Source: Triangularia verruculosa (taxonomy: Eukaryota > Ascomycota > Sordariomycetes > Sordariales > Podosporaceae). From it: a stretch of 64,000 bases of DNA. The position numbers were made by a program, and so were the translations under genes. The stretch covers positions 124,001-188,000 of the forward strand of contig MU863918.1 in NCBI GenBank assembly GCA_033296885.1. Reading direction: 5' to 3'. The notes under the pieces are model-generated. The model was given only the letters and a program-made list of their open reading frames with translations. It was not told where the DNA came from and ran no database searches. Positions 55,249 to 64,000 of the stretch are shown here, in pieces (position 1 is the stretch's first letter; each line of letters begins with the position of its first letter).

Positions 55249-56878
55249 TCAGGCCGCCATAGTCGTCTTTTTAGATCGAAACCCAGGCGGAGGCACATTC
55301 TCCTCATCCTCCGAATCATCAACGTTCAAAAGTTGAAATCGGTTCGTGATCGACGACTGTCTCTTCGGCTGGGGGGCTTCTCTGGCCTTCAAAACAGCAG
55401 GCGCCGGGTACGGCTGAGCACATTGGTCGACATCGAACTGGATTCTCCTACCCTTGTACTTCCTGCCCGTGATATGTTAGCCCTCCAATGGTAAAAGTAT
55501 GCAAAATCGAAACGTACATTCGGCTCAGCATACAAGTGCGAGCATAAATAGCATTGTGCACCGAGTTCAACTCAATGTGACAGTTGCCACTGATGAATTG
55601 TACCTTGATCACAACCAGGTTGTGGATATGATCCAAATCTTCGCGGATCGCTTCCTCGGTATGTGAATGGGCGTTGTTCATGATAACAATGTTACGACTC
55701 GCTCCCGACCCAATTTTTCCAGCGACATGGCCTGGCAGAACAAACTGCCGCTCGTTCCACCTGACCTCGACCTACTCTCAAGTTAGCCTCAGACAAACCA
55801 CACTCGACATCAGAACCGCTCACCCTCTTGTTTTTGATGTATAAGTCATTACGACGACAATACTCATAAAACTTCTGAGCGTCCGCCGCCTGAAGAAAAG
55901 ACACCGTAGCCGAACGATCGTGGGGCCGTAGATACACATCCAAAAGCTGCCCGCCACGCACTGCGTTTGTGATGTCGGAATGAGTTGTACCCTCGGCGAT
56001 ATGCAAGATCTGGAGAGTGCGATGGCAGTTGCGCTCGTACTGATGGCGTTTCACTTCCTGTGATGACCCGGTGAAGTTCGCGCCAGGAACAGGAGATTCA
56101 TCTTCGACTGAGATGTCGTCATCATCCTCCTCGTCGTCCTCGTGTTCGTAGTCGCCTTCGTCCCACGCAGAGGTGGCCTGATCTTGATGTCTGCGGTGAG
56201 GATGGTCGTAGGAATGGCCATAGGAGTTGCTGCTAGAGTTAGTATACGAGTGGGAGTGCGAATAACTGTTTCTGTGTCGATGAGAGGGAACATGGTGCTG
56301 AGGCGTCGATGATGGATAGAGGCTGGCACTCTCATTCCCAGCGGTCGGCGCAGCCGTATCCCCACTGTTCTTGGTTTGGAAAGCTTCGTCACCTTGACTA
56401 AGTAGCTGCTAACCGTTAGCAACCCACAACTCGAAGTCAACGGGTATAGTGGAGCGTGACTTACAGCAACAGTAGCCTCGTCTACGCCACCACGCAGAAG
56501 GTTACGCTTGAGGTTTTCTACAGACCAGGTTAGCTTCGACGAGCTTTACAACATGGCGAGGGTCCATACCATATTGTCTCGCAATGGACTTCAGATTGCC
56601 ATATTCATGCTGTGAAACAGACACTGAGTTTGGAGCATTGATGCCCTTGATGCAAGTCAGAATGTTTGCCTTTGCTAATTACCCTTTAGTTCCCGATTTG
56701 GACTTACAAACTGGACCCTAGAATTGGAAATGCAGGTCAGCGTTACGTACGGTGCCGGTGATGCCAGAGACTCGGGTCGGGAATATTGCGCGGATAAGGC
56801 GATCACAGAGACATACCGTTGCAAGAGGATATCAAGATCGGCACGGGCGATGGTGACCGTGTCAGAAGAAGACGACAT
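55249..56878 (-). CDS. RNA-binding protein with two RRM-like domains, seven exons
   Basis: Exons on the minus strand: 56878-56817, 56717-56708 (a 10-nt microexon), 56609-56570, 56517-56465, 56408-55824, 55771-55518, 55462-55249; phases agree and give 405 residues. The N-terminal ~70 residues (SSDTVTIARADLDILLQR; HEYGNLKSIARQYENLKRN) are helical. A Ser/His/Tyr-rich then acidic linker follows (DDEEDDDD). A first RRM-like domain (CHRTLQILHIAEGTTHSDITN..; ATVSFLQAADAQKFYEYC) and a second (SRNIVIMNNA..; VQFISGNCHIELNSVHNAIYA) follow. The inter-RRM segment VRWNERQF..SGASRNIVI resembles the fungal Nrd1/Msa2 RNA-binding family; that link is inference. C-terminus is acidic, then ends KKTTMAA. Confidence 0.85.
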
Positions 56879-58631
56879 TTTGAGCAGGACTCACAATCTA
56901 AACTGAGAGTATTGGGATGTTGAAAGCATGGGAAATGAAAAGAAAATATTTACTGTTGGTGGACGCCAGAAGCTGAGCCTAACCACTGGTAGGGAAAGTG
57001 CATGTGCTGCCCGCCATGGTATGGACCCTGCTCCGAGCTCTTTCCATCCAATTCACTTCAATTGACTTTCCCACTGTGAGCCAAGTGCAGCAGCCTCTCT
57101 CCCAATCGCAGGCTTATCTTCACGTGTGCGGTGTGATGCAGCTGTTTCCCAGTTGCTCACCATCTCCATCATTTTAGCGCCAAAGTATCCAGCCACGGCC
57201 ACCGCTTTTTTGCCTCTCTGCAAATGGTGTCATGAGGTTGGTGTTTTGGCAACCGCACGCTCACATCCAGGATGTCCCGTCATCTGCCGTCAGTGATGAT
57301 GGGATGGCAGCAGTGACAGCCCGGGTGGCAGGGCCAGAGGCTGGGAACTGGGGACGGGCAAGCTGGCGAACTGGCGTTCATGGCTTGATGCAAGTCATTG
57401 GAAAAGATGAGATGAGACTGACCAAACCTTCCCCCTGAAAACCGTTGAACTGGCAGCATGACACGACTGCAGCCGTAATATTTGGACTGACTGGAATGTG
57501 TGAACAGCTCAAACGGCATGACTGACAGCTGCAACCACTTGCGCCGTTCGGTGCCGTACAGAAACAGAAGCACAACAAATCCTGACATTGCCTCAAAAGT
57601 TATTGTCTACTCCGAAGGCCCCTGATCTAGTGCTCGGTTGTTGTCTGGTCCTAAGTGCGATGTCCGAATGGCGGGATTTTCGGCGGCGAAGTTTCACCTG
57701 CAAAGACATCTCTGTCGGCTCTCGAGCGTTGCACGGCCAACACTTCATCAGTCGACGTGCAGGCCAATGGCCGACAGACCCCGACAGATCCCCACCACTT
57801 AAGCATCTTAGCGATGGTGATCGATCTCTGGTGGAAAGCGAAGGAAACACCGAGCTACGGAGTATATACGGATAGGGAAGATCATCTATTTATGCTGTTA
57901 CGATGTTGAGCACACTGGACCACAACGATCAAGATATTTTTAGCCGTGCACTTGGACACGAAGTCACGATACGAAGGAAGAAAGCCAGGGCTGGCTTGGA
58001 GATGCCGGGAATTGAGTGGGTACCGCGGTCTCCTGTTGTGAGGACGCCACTTCAGGGCTCCCGCTAAGCCCGATCCTGCAGCGCTCTTAATTGGCTGCAG
58101 CATCAAAGTGGAGTCTCCGGTTGGCCTGCCGTTGGTCGTGGAATGCACGCAAAGCCTGGAACTCCAACCCTCGACTTTCTCATTCCAGCCGCCTCCCAAC
58201 TCCATCGTGCCTTGAAAACGCCGACTTTTAGCTTGTCCCATCGTTTTCTGTTCCTTGGGCAACCAGAACCACACACTCGCTTTTTGAACGTTCGCTACTT
58301 TGCTCTCTTGCTTGTCCCAAGGGACGCCTCCTCTCGCTGACCATATCCGCCCTACAAACCCTCGTTGCTTTTTGCTCCACGTCCGTTTCGCGCGGGTCTC
58401 ATTTTCGGTCAAACCGCCAATAGGGGTTACCCGCCGTGGCCCAGCAGCAAACACCCCGTACCACTTCGAGAGACACCCGACGTGAACACCGGCACAAACA
58501 CCACTGGCCGAGCCTTTTCTCCGACGTCGAACAGACATCTTTGCGTTCGCTTCCCTTTTCTTGGTATCTGGTCGACCTGGTCACCTACCCCTCGTGTATT
58601 TTTGGACGCGATTGAACAGAGCTTTGTCAAC
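56879..58631. other. Divergent promoter region, RRM gene / DUF7137 gene
   Basis: Spacer of 1.75 kb with both promoters. The minus-strand open frame at 57882-58538 is Arg/Gly/Ser-rich and lacks any domain; the right part (58150-58630) is pyrimidine-rich leader-like sequence before the DUF7137 gene. No RNA gene. Confidence 0.5.
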
Positions 58632-59543
58632 ATGAAGTTTTCGTCGGCCGTCGCCCTCCTGGGCCTCTCTACCTCAGTCTCTGCGCTCGCATGGCCTGGT
58701 TTTCTGCCGGAACTCGATAGTCTGGTAGTAAGGCAAAACAACGATGGTACAGGAATACTCGGTCGCATTCTTTTCCCATGACCTGTGGCTAACATGTCTG
58801 GTGTAGAAACGACCAACTCCCCAAAACCAACAAACACGCCCTCGAGCAACAAAGATGAGGAGGAAGACAAGGAGACAACAACAGGCCCATCATCACCGAT
58901 CAGGACAAACCTCAACACGGCCGGCATCTCGCAAAGCGGCAAGGCCACTGGCAGCTCAGCGCCAAATGGCACCTCTACCGACAAGCCCCGCAAGACCCAG
59001 TTCAACCCTCAAGACCCACCGGGTATGGTGGTCATGGTCACCCCTTCGGCTGTTGAGGGCTACCAGCTTTACAAGATTGGCGACCACATCACCTGGGGCT
59101 GGAACTACACCAACCTACAAGGAACCCCCACGGCCATTGACGTGCTCGTCACCAACACTGTGGCCAAGCAGACCTGGACCCTCACCCAGAACATGACATT
59201 CCAAGAGCAAGGAAGTTATACTTGGGACACGGGCGCGTACGACCGGACAGCTGTGGCCTCTCCTCTGCTAGTGGAACAGTACACCCTGTTGATTCACGAT
59301 ACGGACACCGGTCCGACCGCCGCAGCTAGCGCTGGCATGCTTGCGCCCTTCAACTCATTCAAGTTTGGATTGTACACCCCCAAGGTCTACACCCCGATCA
59401 ATGATGGCTGGAAGTGCGCCTCTTGCAACGGTGCCAGTGGAATGTCGATCGACAGCAAGGCCGTGGCTGCCGCAGGAGTCATGAGTGTGATCACCGTGCT
59501 GAGCTTCACTTGGTTTGTGGCTGGCTTCGGTGGTCTGTTGTAG
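58632..59543 (+). CDS. DUF7137 cell-surface protein
   Basis: Exons 58632-58746 and 58807-59543 give 283 residues. A signal peptide covers about 1-19 (MKFSSAVALLGLSTSVSALA). A Ser/Thr/Asn/Lys-rich, probably O-glycosylated stalk reaches about residue 120. A beta-rich globular part follows (YQLYKIGDHITWGWNYTNLQ; WTLTQNMTFQEQGSYTWDTG), with several N-glycosylation sequons (NYT, NMT). A CASC pair sits near 244. The C-terminus is one hydrophobic segment (VMSVITVLSFTWFVAGFGGLL) reaching the last residue, so it is either a single-span anchor or a GPI-addition signal. The architecture matches proteins annotated DUF7137 in ascomycetes; function unknown, presumably at the plasma membrane or cell wall. 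Confidence 0.87.
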
Positions 59544-60185
59544 ATGTGAGTCGTATCGTTCTGAAAATGGTCGATATGGTCACATCATGTTGATGAGGTG
59601 AGCGAACAAAAAAATACGGAAATGGGGGACGAGATTTACAGTGTGGTAATGTGTTTTTTTCCCAGAACAGGTGAGGATATTTACGCTTAATATGGGAAGA
59701 CAAGAAAGTGTAATCTGATTGTCTATTTTTCTTCCTGTTTTGGCACGAAGACTTGGGTTTCTTTTCGGCAGGAGTGAGGGCGTTGGTTAGAAGCATTTTT
59801 TTAGTATGATTGCTTGTGTTTTGCAAATAGTCGAAAGCAGCAGAAGCGGTTTTTATCTCAGGGGAAGGATTCATCTCATCTTCTTTCAGGTGTATCTGTT
59901 TTTTTGGGGGCATCTCATAACACTCACACACTCATGGCGAGCTTTTTCGAAAAAAGGATGACGACTTCAATGCATATATATACACATATATCAGGTAGCT
60001 TTAATGACGATGGGTATATTTTCGACCTTGTTTTTGACTGAATCAAAAATATTCTTGGTGAGTTTCATTATATATGTGACGCTTGGCACGCCACAGGTGC
60101 TCTCTATCATATCCAATCTATTTGTCATTATGTATTACATATCATCATCATTCTTGTTATATACCACCACTGTTTCTCCCAAAGT
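59544..60185. other. Convergent 3' region, DUF7137 gene / CDK11-like
   Basis: Contains both 3' UTRs, T-rich and A-rich patches and (TA)-rich sequence at about 59975-59990. No gene recognised. Confidence 0.5.
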
Positions 60186-61610
60186 CTACACCATCCTGAG
60201 CGCAAACCCCCCTCCCCTCTCCTCCCTTTCCCTCCCCGCAAAGATCCCGCTGAAATCCACGGCCCCCAAGTCTGCCGCCTTCTGCCCTCTGGCCGGCGCA
60301 TTCGGCGTCTCCCTCTTCCTCCTCCTTTCTTGCCCAGCCTTGCTGGGAAAAGTAGGAAACATGGCCTCCTGCTTCGGCTTGGGGTCCTGCTTGAAGTACT
60401 CGTGCTCCAGCACCTCCTTTGCCGTCGGCCTCCTCCCCGGATCGAGCGCGAGCAGGCTATTAAACAGCTGCACTCCCGCCGAGGTCAACAACGGGAATTT
60501 TGCCCGTATCCTCGAGGTTGTAGACCCCGGTGTTGGGTTTGATGGCAGACGCAACCCGCGGGCGTTGGGGAGGCGCCGAAAGGTTGGCCAGGTTTCTTCA
60601 GACGGTAGACCGCAGAGCTCGAATATTTGGGTGAGTTCGTCGACTTCGTTGCGGCCTTGGAGGAGGGGTTCCCGGGTGAGGAGTTCGCCAAAGATGCAGC
60701 CTATGGACCAGATGTCGATCGCGCTGTCGTAGGTTGTTGCGCCGAGGAGTAATTCAGGGGCGCGGTACCACAGTGTTACGACTAGTTGGGTGAGTTTTGG
60801 TGGGGGGTCCCCTACATAACGGGACATGCCAAAGTCGGCTATCTTTAGTTGTCCGCGGTTGTTGAGGAGCAGATTTGAGGTCTTGAGGTCGCGGTGGAGG
60901 ATCCAGTTGTCGTGGAGGTATGCTACCCCGGAGCAGAGCTGCAATAATAAAGTCTTGACTTCGGAGGCGAGGAAGGGTTCGGGCATGTCCTCTAGGATGG
61001 ATTTGAGGTCGTGTTCGAGAAACTCGAGGACGAGGAAGATTGATGGATCGAGGGGGGTGGTTGAGTCGGAAACTACGACCTCCAGTAGAGGGACGATGTT
61101 CCTGTGTGAGGAGTTTCGAAGTATTTGGATTTCTCGTAGGCCGGTGACAGGGAGGCCGGAGCGGTCTTTTGGATCGGTTTTGAGACGCTTGAGGGCGACG
61201 ATTTTGGAGGTGGAGAGGCATCTTGCGCGGGAGACCCAACCGTAGGCGCCTTCTTCGATGTCGTTTAGTTTGTCGTAGTTTTCTACGCTGCGGGCGCGGG
61301 AGAAGGTCCCGCCGTTGAAGCGGAGCAGGTTGGATGGGTTGGTGGTCTCTGGAGGAGCTCCATTCTGGGGAGTTGAGGATTCCGGTTCGTGGGAGACTCG
61401 TCGTCGCTTTGATGGAGGGCCATTGGGGCTTTCTTCTGGTGGTGGCTGTTGTTCCCGGGCGGCAGCTTCGCGAGCTTTTCTTTCGGCTTCGAGTTTGCGT
61501 GCCTTCTCGGCCTTTAGGCGTTTCTTTTCCTCCTTTTCCTTCTTCAATTGCGCTTCGCGCGCAGCGTCTTCTTCATCATCTGCCCAGCGGGACTTGCCCT
61601 TGCTGGACAT
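60186..61610 (-). CDS. Cyclin-dependent kinase of the CDK11 (PITSLRE) type
   Basis: Single-exon protein of 474 residues. The N-terminal ~90 residues are highly charged (ADDEEDAAREAQLKKEKEEKK.. in outline, an extended helix) with a basic PSKRRRV that could be a nuclear signal. The kinase domain starts near residue 110: glycine loop IEEGAYGWVSRA, ALKRLK, the cyclin-binding helix as PVTGLRE in place of PITSLRE, HRDLKTSNLLL, DFGMSR, activation loop VVTLWYRAPELLLG. The C-terminal MFPTFPSK is also found in CDK11s. In yeasts CDK11 works in Mediator assembly and transcription; here nuclear transcription/splicing roles are inferred. Start chosen at MSSKGKSRWADDEED, because the 52 codons upstream in frame look like leader. 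Confidence 0.92.
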   Translation of the reverse strand: MSSKGKSRWADDEEDAAREAQLKKEKEEKKRLKAEKARKLEAERKAREAAAREQQPPPEESPNGPPSKRRRVSHEPESSTPQNGAPPETTNPSNLLRFNGGTFSRARSVENYDKLNDIEEGAYGWVSRARCLSTSKIVALKRLKTDPKDRSGLPVTGLREIQILRNSSHRNIVPLLEVVVSDSTTPLDPSIFLVLEFLEHDLKSILEDMPEPFLASEVKTLLLQLCSGVAYLHDNWILHRDLKTSNLLLNNRGQLKIADFGMSRYVGDPPPKLTQLVVTLWYRAPELLLGATTYDSAIDIWSIGCIFGELLTREPLLQGRNEVDELTQIFELCGLPSEETWPTFRRLPNARGLRLPSNPTPGSTTSRIRAKFPLLTSAGVQLFNSLLALDPGRRPTAKEVLEHEYFKQDPKPKQEAMFPTFPSKAGQERRRKRETPNAPARGQKAADLGAVDFSGIFAGREREERGGGFALRMV

Positions 61611-62406
61611 CTTTTCGGGTGTTACGTTGTAATCGAGTCGGTGAATCGTAGTATTGCGGTTGATCGGGCTTCTATTGGAGCGGGCAGTGGCGGCGGGAGG
61701 GTGTCTTGAAAGAGATCGGCGTTCTTGCGTTGTGCGCGTTGTCGCGTGGGGTTCAAGTGCACGCAAAGAGCTTCAAGATTCAAGATGCGCCTGGTTTATT
61801 TGGAGATTTCCTGGTTGGTCAAAGCTTCTCACCCGAGCAACAACCATCACAGAAACCTTGGGACCGGACTGCAAATAGTTGTTTTGCCAGAAATCTCCCA
61901 ACATTCAAAAAGCTACTGTTGCACTCTGAATTGATGGAAAGCATATTCTTTTCTTCTTATGGCCCGGCAAAGTGCTTGAAAAGGGTGGTGTTGCCAACAG
62001 AAGCGAAAAGGGGTAGCTCTTGCCCCCTCTATTCGAGAAAGCCGGGGGCGGTTGTCTTACCGTCTTTAAAGGAAAGACCTGACCAATCTTATCCGAGACA
62101 TGGGCAGACATGACTTTCGTTTTGTCAAGTGCCACACTGCTCTTGCTTTTGTTTTCAACAAGTTTCGGTGCGCCTTCCGAAGCCTCAGAGGATACGAGGC
62201 TTGGTCGAGCCTTCAAACTCTCGGACCCATGGAATCTTCCCACCTTTGGACTCCGTTGAAATTGCTTAGCCTGGAAGTGTCTGCATCATCTATCGCCATA
62301 TCAGTGGCATCAACTTGCTCGCTGCCACTGCATTCCCAGTCGGTCGTTAGCATCCCAGGCCTTTGCTTTCTTTTGCTCTATGTTATCACCAGCCTGCCTT
62401 GCCAAA
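61611..62406. other. Divergent promoter region, CDK11-like / terminal gene
   Basis: Spacer with the promoters of two divergent genes. No recognisable coding sequence. Confidence 0.5.
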
Positions 62407-63908
62407 ATGGACAACCAGACTAGCGCCTCCTCGGGGAGCTCCATGTCCCCAACGCCCACGGACAAGGAGACCATCAGGCTGAATCCCAAGGCTCGGCTTT
62501 CCATCTTTGCCACTCTTCGTCGCAAGACATCCAGTATTTTTGTCAACAAAAGCAACACTTCACATACCCCCGAGCCCTCTTCAGGTCACCAGCCACAGCA
62601 GGCCTGGCTGACAGAACCACAGCAAAGGCGAAGCTGGTTCAACTCGGTTGGTAGCCGGCTCCATCAACGGCAGAACATACGGGGCCACTTTGAGCACGAT
62701 GACAGGGCAGAGACCCCTACCACACCAACCCCATACTCGAACAGAGATGGTCAAGCTCCTCACTCGCCCGTCAGGCGCTTGCTGAGGTCCAGCAGCTCCA
62801 TGTTCCTCTCACTCCGCGGCAGATTTCAACAGGACAGTCCCAACAGTCCTTCCGGCCACGAACAAGATCCCGAGGACGACGAAAGCGACTATGCCTCCAG
62901 CATCTGTGAGACTGAGATCCCAAAGCCTTCCGTCTTGGTCTTGCCGGTGGACTTGAAGGCCAGAGGACTAGACCGCCGGAGTTCTTTCCAACTAGGCGTT
63001 CAGAAGGCTGTCCAGGACACGGTCGATAAAAACTTCTCTTTGGACTCTGCTTGTGACACACCGTGTGAGTTGGTTATTTATCTCTTTAGCTGCTGATTAT
63101 GGCTAACCTGATATTGATTGTCTAGTATCCTCAAGCCCACGCACCCGCCCGATGTTGCCTCCTCTGGCTACCATAGCTTCAATGAACTCTTCGGTCGAGT
63201 GAGTCGAGATCACTAAGACGCGAGGCTCGTGTGGCTGACCATGTGAGGAACAGCTGCTTTACCAGTCCAAGTGCGTCGACATATGCGCATCCGTCAAAGA
63301 CTCCTCGAGAATATTCCTCAGACTCGCCCACACTTCCAAGCACTGGCCAACAAGACTCGGCCCGAAGCTCGCTGGACACAACCGTAAACGGCAACAGCAA
63401 CTCACTGAGCAGTCCCAAGACCTTCTCTTCTAGTGTCAGTATCCCTTCGCGCCAGCGCGCTGTTTTGTCGGACTCTTCCTAGTCGCTGGAGGCCCCAATG
63501 TGCAGTGCCTGCGGAAGTGCCAAGCAGTCTCGTCTGATGGAGCGAAGCCTGTGCGAGCTCAATCAACTTAGTCATGAGGAATTGGAAGCCCTTTTCAGGA
63601 ACAAGTTGGGCAGTTCCTCGCTTGCGTCATTGGCCTCTTCAAGAGGCCATTTCGGCCATTATGGCAGCGGCAGTGAGATTGGTGTTGACGGAGTGGCAGA
63701 GTTAGAGGAGGATCGAATGCATCATGATGAGGAGGACAAGAACACAACGATGAGTATCTTGGAGGGGGATTCTGGCCTGCGTGCGAGCACTCCGAAGCGG
63801 TCTCTGCGTGAGGAGCTGCTGCAAGCTGGGGAGGCGTCACAGATTTGCGGGTCGACTGTCTGTGAGGAGAGTACGCTGATGGTAGGGGCTTGCTGTAAGA
63901 AGGCTTGA
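62407..63908 (+). CDS. Unrecognised Ser-rich protein with C-terminal Cys motif
   Basis: Exons 62407-63064, 63126-63198, 63254-63434 and 63483-63908 give 445 residues. The N-terminal half is Ser/Pro/Arg/Gln-rich and presumably disordered, with phosphorylation-like patches (RRLLRSSSSMFLSLRGRF) and an acidic DPEDDESD. The C-terminal part has MCSACGSAKQSR (a CxxC), then a helical, acidic segment (LCELNQLSHEELEALFRNKL) and ends ACCKKA. The first two introns have clear GCTAAC/GCTGAC branch sites. The third, 48 nt, has GTCAGT...CTAG with no obvious branch site; without it translation stops at 63482. An in-frame ATG at 62380 would add nine residues. I recognise no family. Confidence 0.75.
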
Positions 63909-64000
63909 AGTATTATTTGGAAAAGGGGTGGAGAGTTGGTAAAGAAGGTATATTATCAAAATAATGGTAAAAGAAACAGCGGGATTCTGTCCGATTGGAG

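Noticed and set aside
49855..56878. Idea that DCP2, the RRM gene and other RNA-related genes form a functional cluster
   Set aside because: Separated by unrelated genes and independent promoters; similar genes are dispersed in other fungi.
57882..58538. 218-codon minus-strand frame upstream of the DUF7137 gene
   Set aside because: No domain, Arg/Gly-rich, overlaps pyrimidine-rich leader sequence of the plus-strand gene.

Overview
The window is nuclear DNA of a filamentous ascomycete. I infer a sordariomycete, probably of the order Sordariales. The support is the NoxR, Fig1-like, DUF7137 and sphingolipid C9-methyltransferase genes, many short (about 48-100 nt) introns with GTRNGT donors, CTNAC branch points and YAG acceptors, Gln/Pro-rich extensions on conserved proteins, and long intergenic spacers. 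I assembled 25 protein-coding genes by joining exons and checking phase at every junction. I found no convincing tRNA, rRNA, CRISPR array or intact transposon.

0-16 kb: a 3.3 kb gene-free stretch precedes noxR (NADPH-oxidase activator, +). Then come a FAR1-domain putative transcription factor (-), a small Mediator-like protein with a GC-AG intron (+), ribosomal protein eL34 (+), a mitochondrial complex I assembly factor (NDUFAF3 family, +) and a sphingolipid C9-methyltransferase (-).

16-31 kb: sparse. It holds the Yak1/DYRK kinase (-), the three-RRM mRNA-binding protein Pub1/TIA-1 (-), an unrecognised 410-residue protein with a Mediator-tail-like layout (+) and a secreted GH5 hydrolase (-).

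32-49 kb: dense. It holds a two-PH-domain protein (-), an aminoglycoside-phosphotransferase-fold kinase (+), a Fig1/claudin-like membrane protein (+), tRNA 2-thiolation factor Ncs2/Ctu2 (+), mitochondrial oxaloacetate carrier Oac1 (-), COMPASS/CPF subunit Swd2 (+), an SRP9/SRP21 protein (+), ribonucleotide reductase small subunit (-) and a DUF4112 membrane protein (-).

49-64 kb: mRNA decapping enzyme Dcp2 (+), a short-chain dehydrogenase (+), an RRM protein with a 10-nt microexon (-), a DUF7137 surface protein (+), a CDK11-like kinase (-) and an unrecognised Ser-rich protein (+).

The genes look like ordinary dispersed housekeeping and regulatory genes, not a cluster or an obvious new system. 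The observations most worth following are regulatory or splicing-related: six MluI cell-cycle boxes in and upstream of the ribonucleotide reductase gene, four of them inside introns; the same 12-base telomere-like box upstream of both Ctu2 and Swd2; a Puf3-type site after the complex I assembly factor; the microexon; and five repeated LL-x-x-F/L motifs in the Dcp2 tail. All functional statements come from reading the translated sequence. No database search was run.
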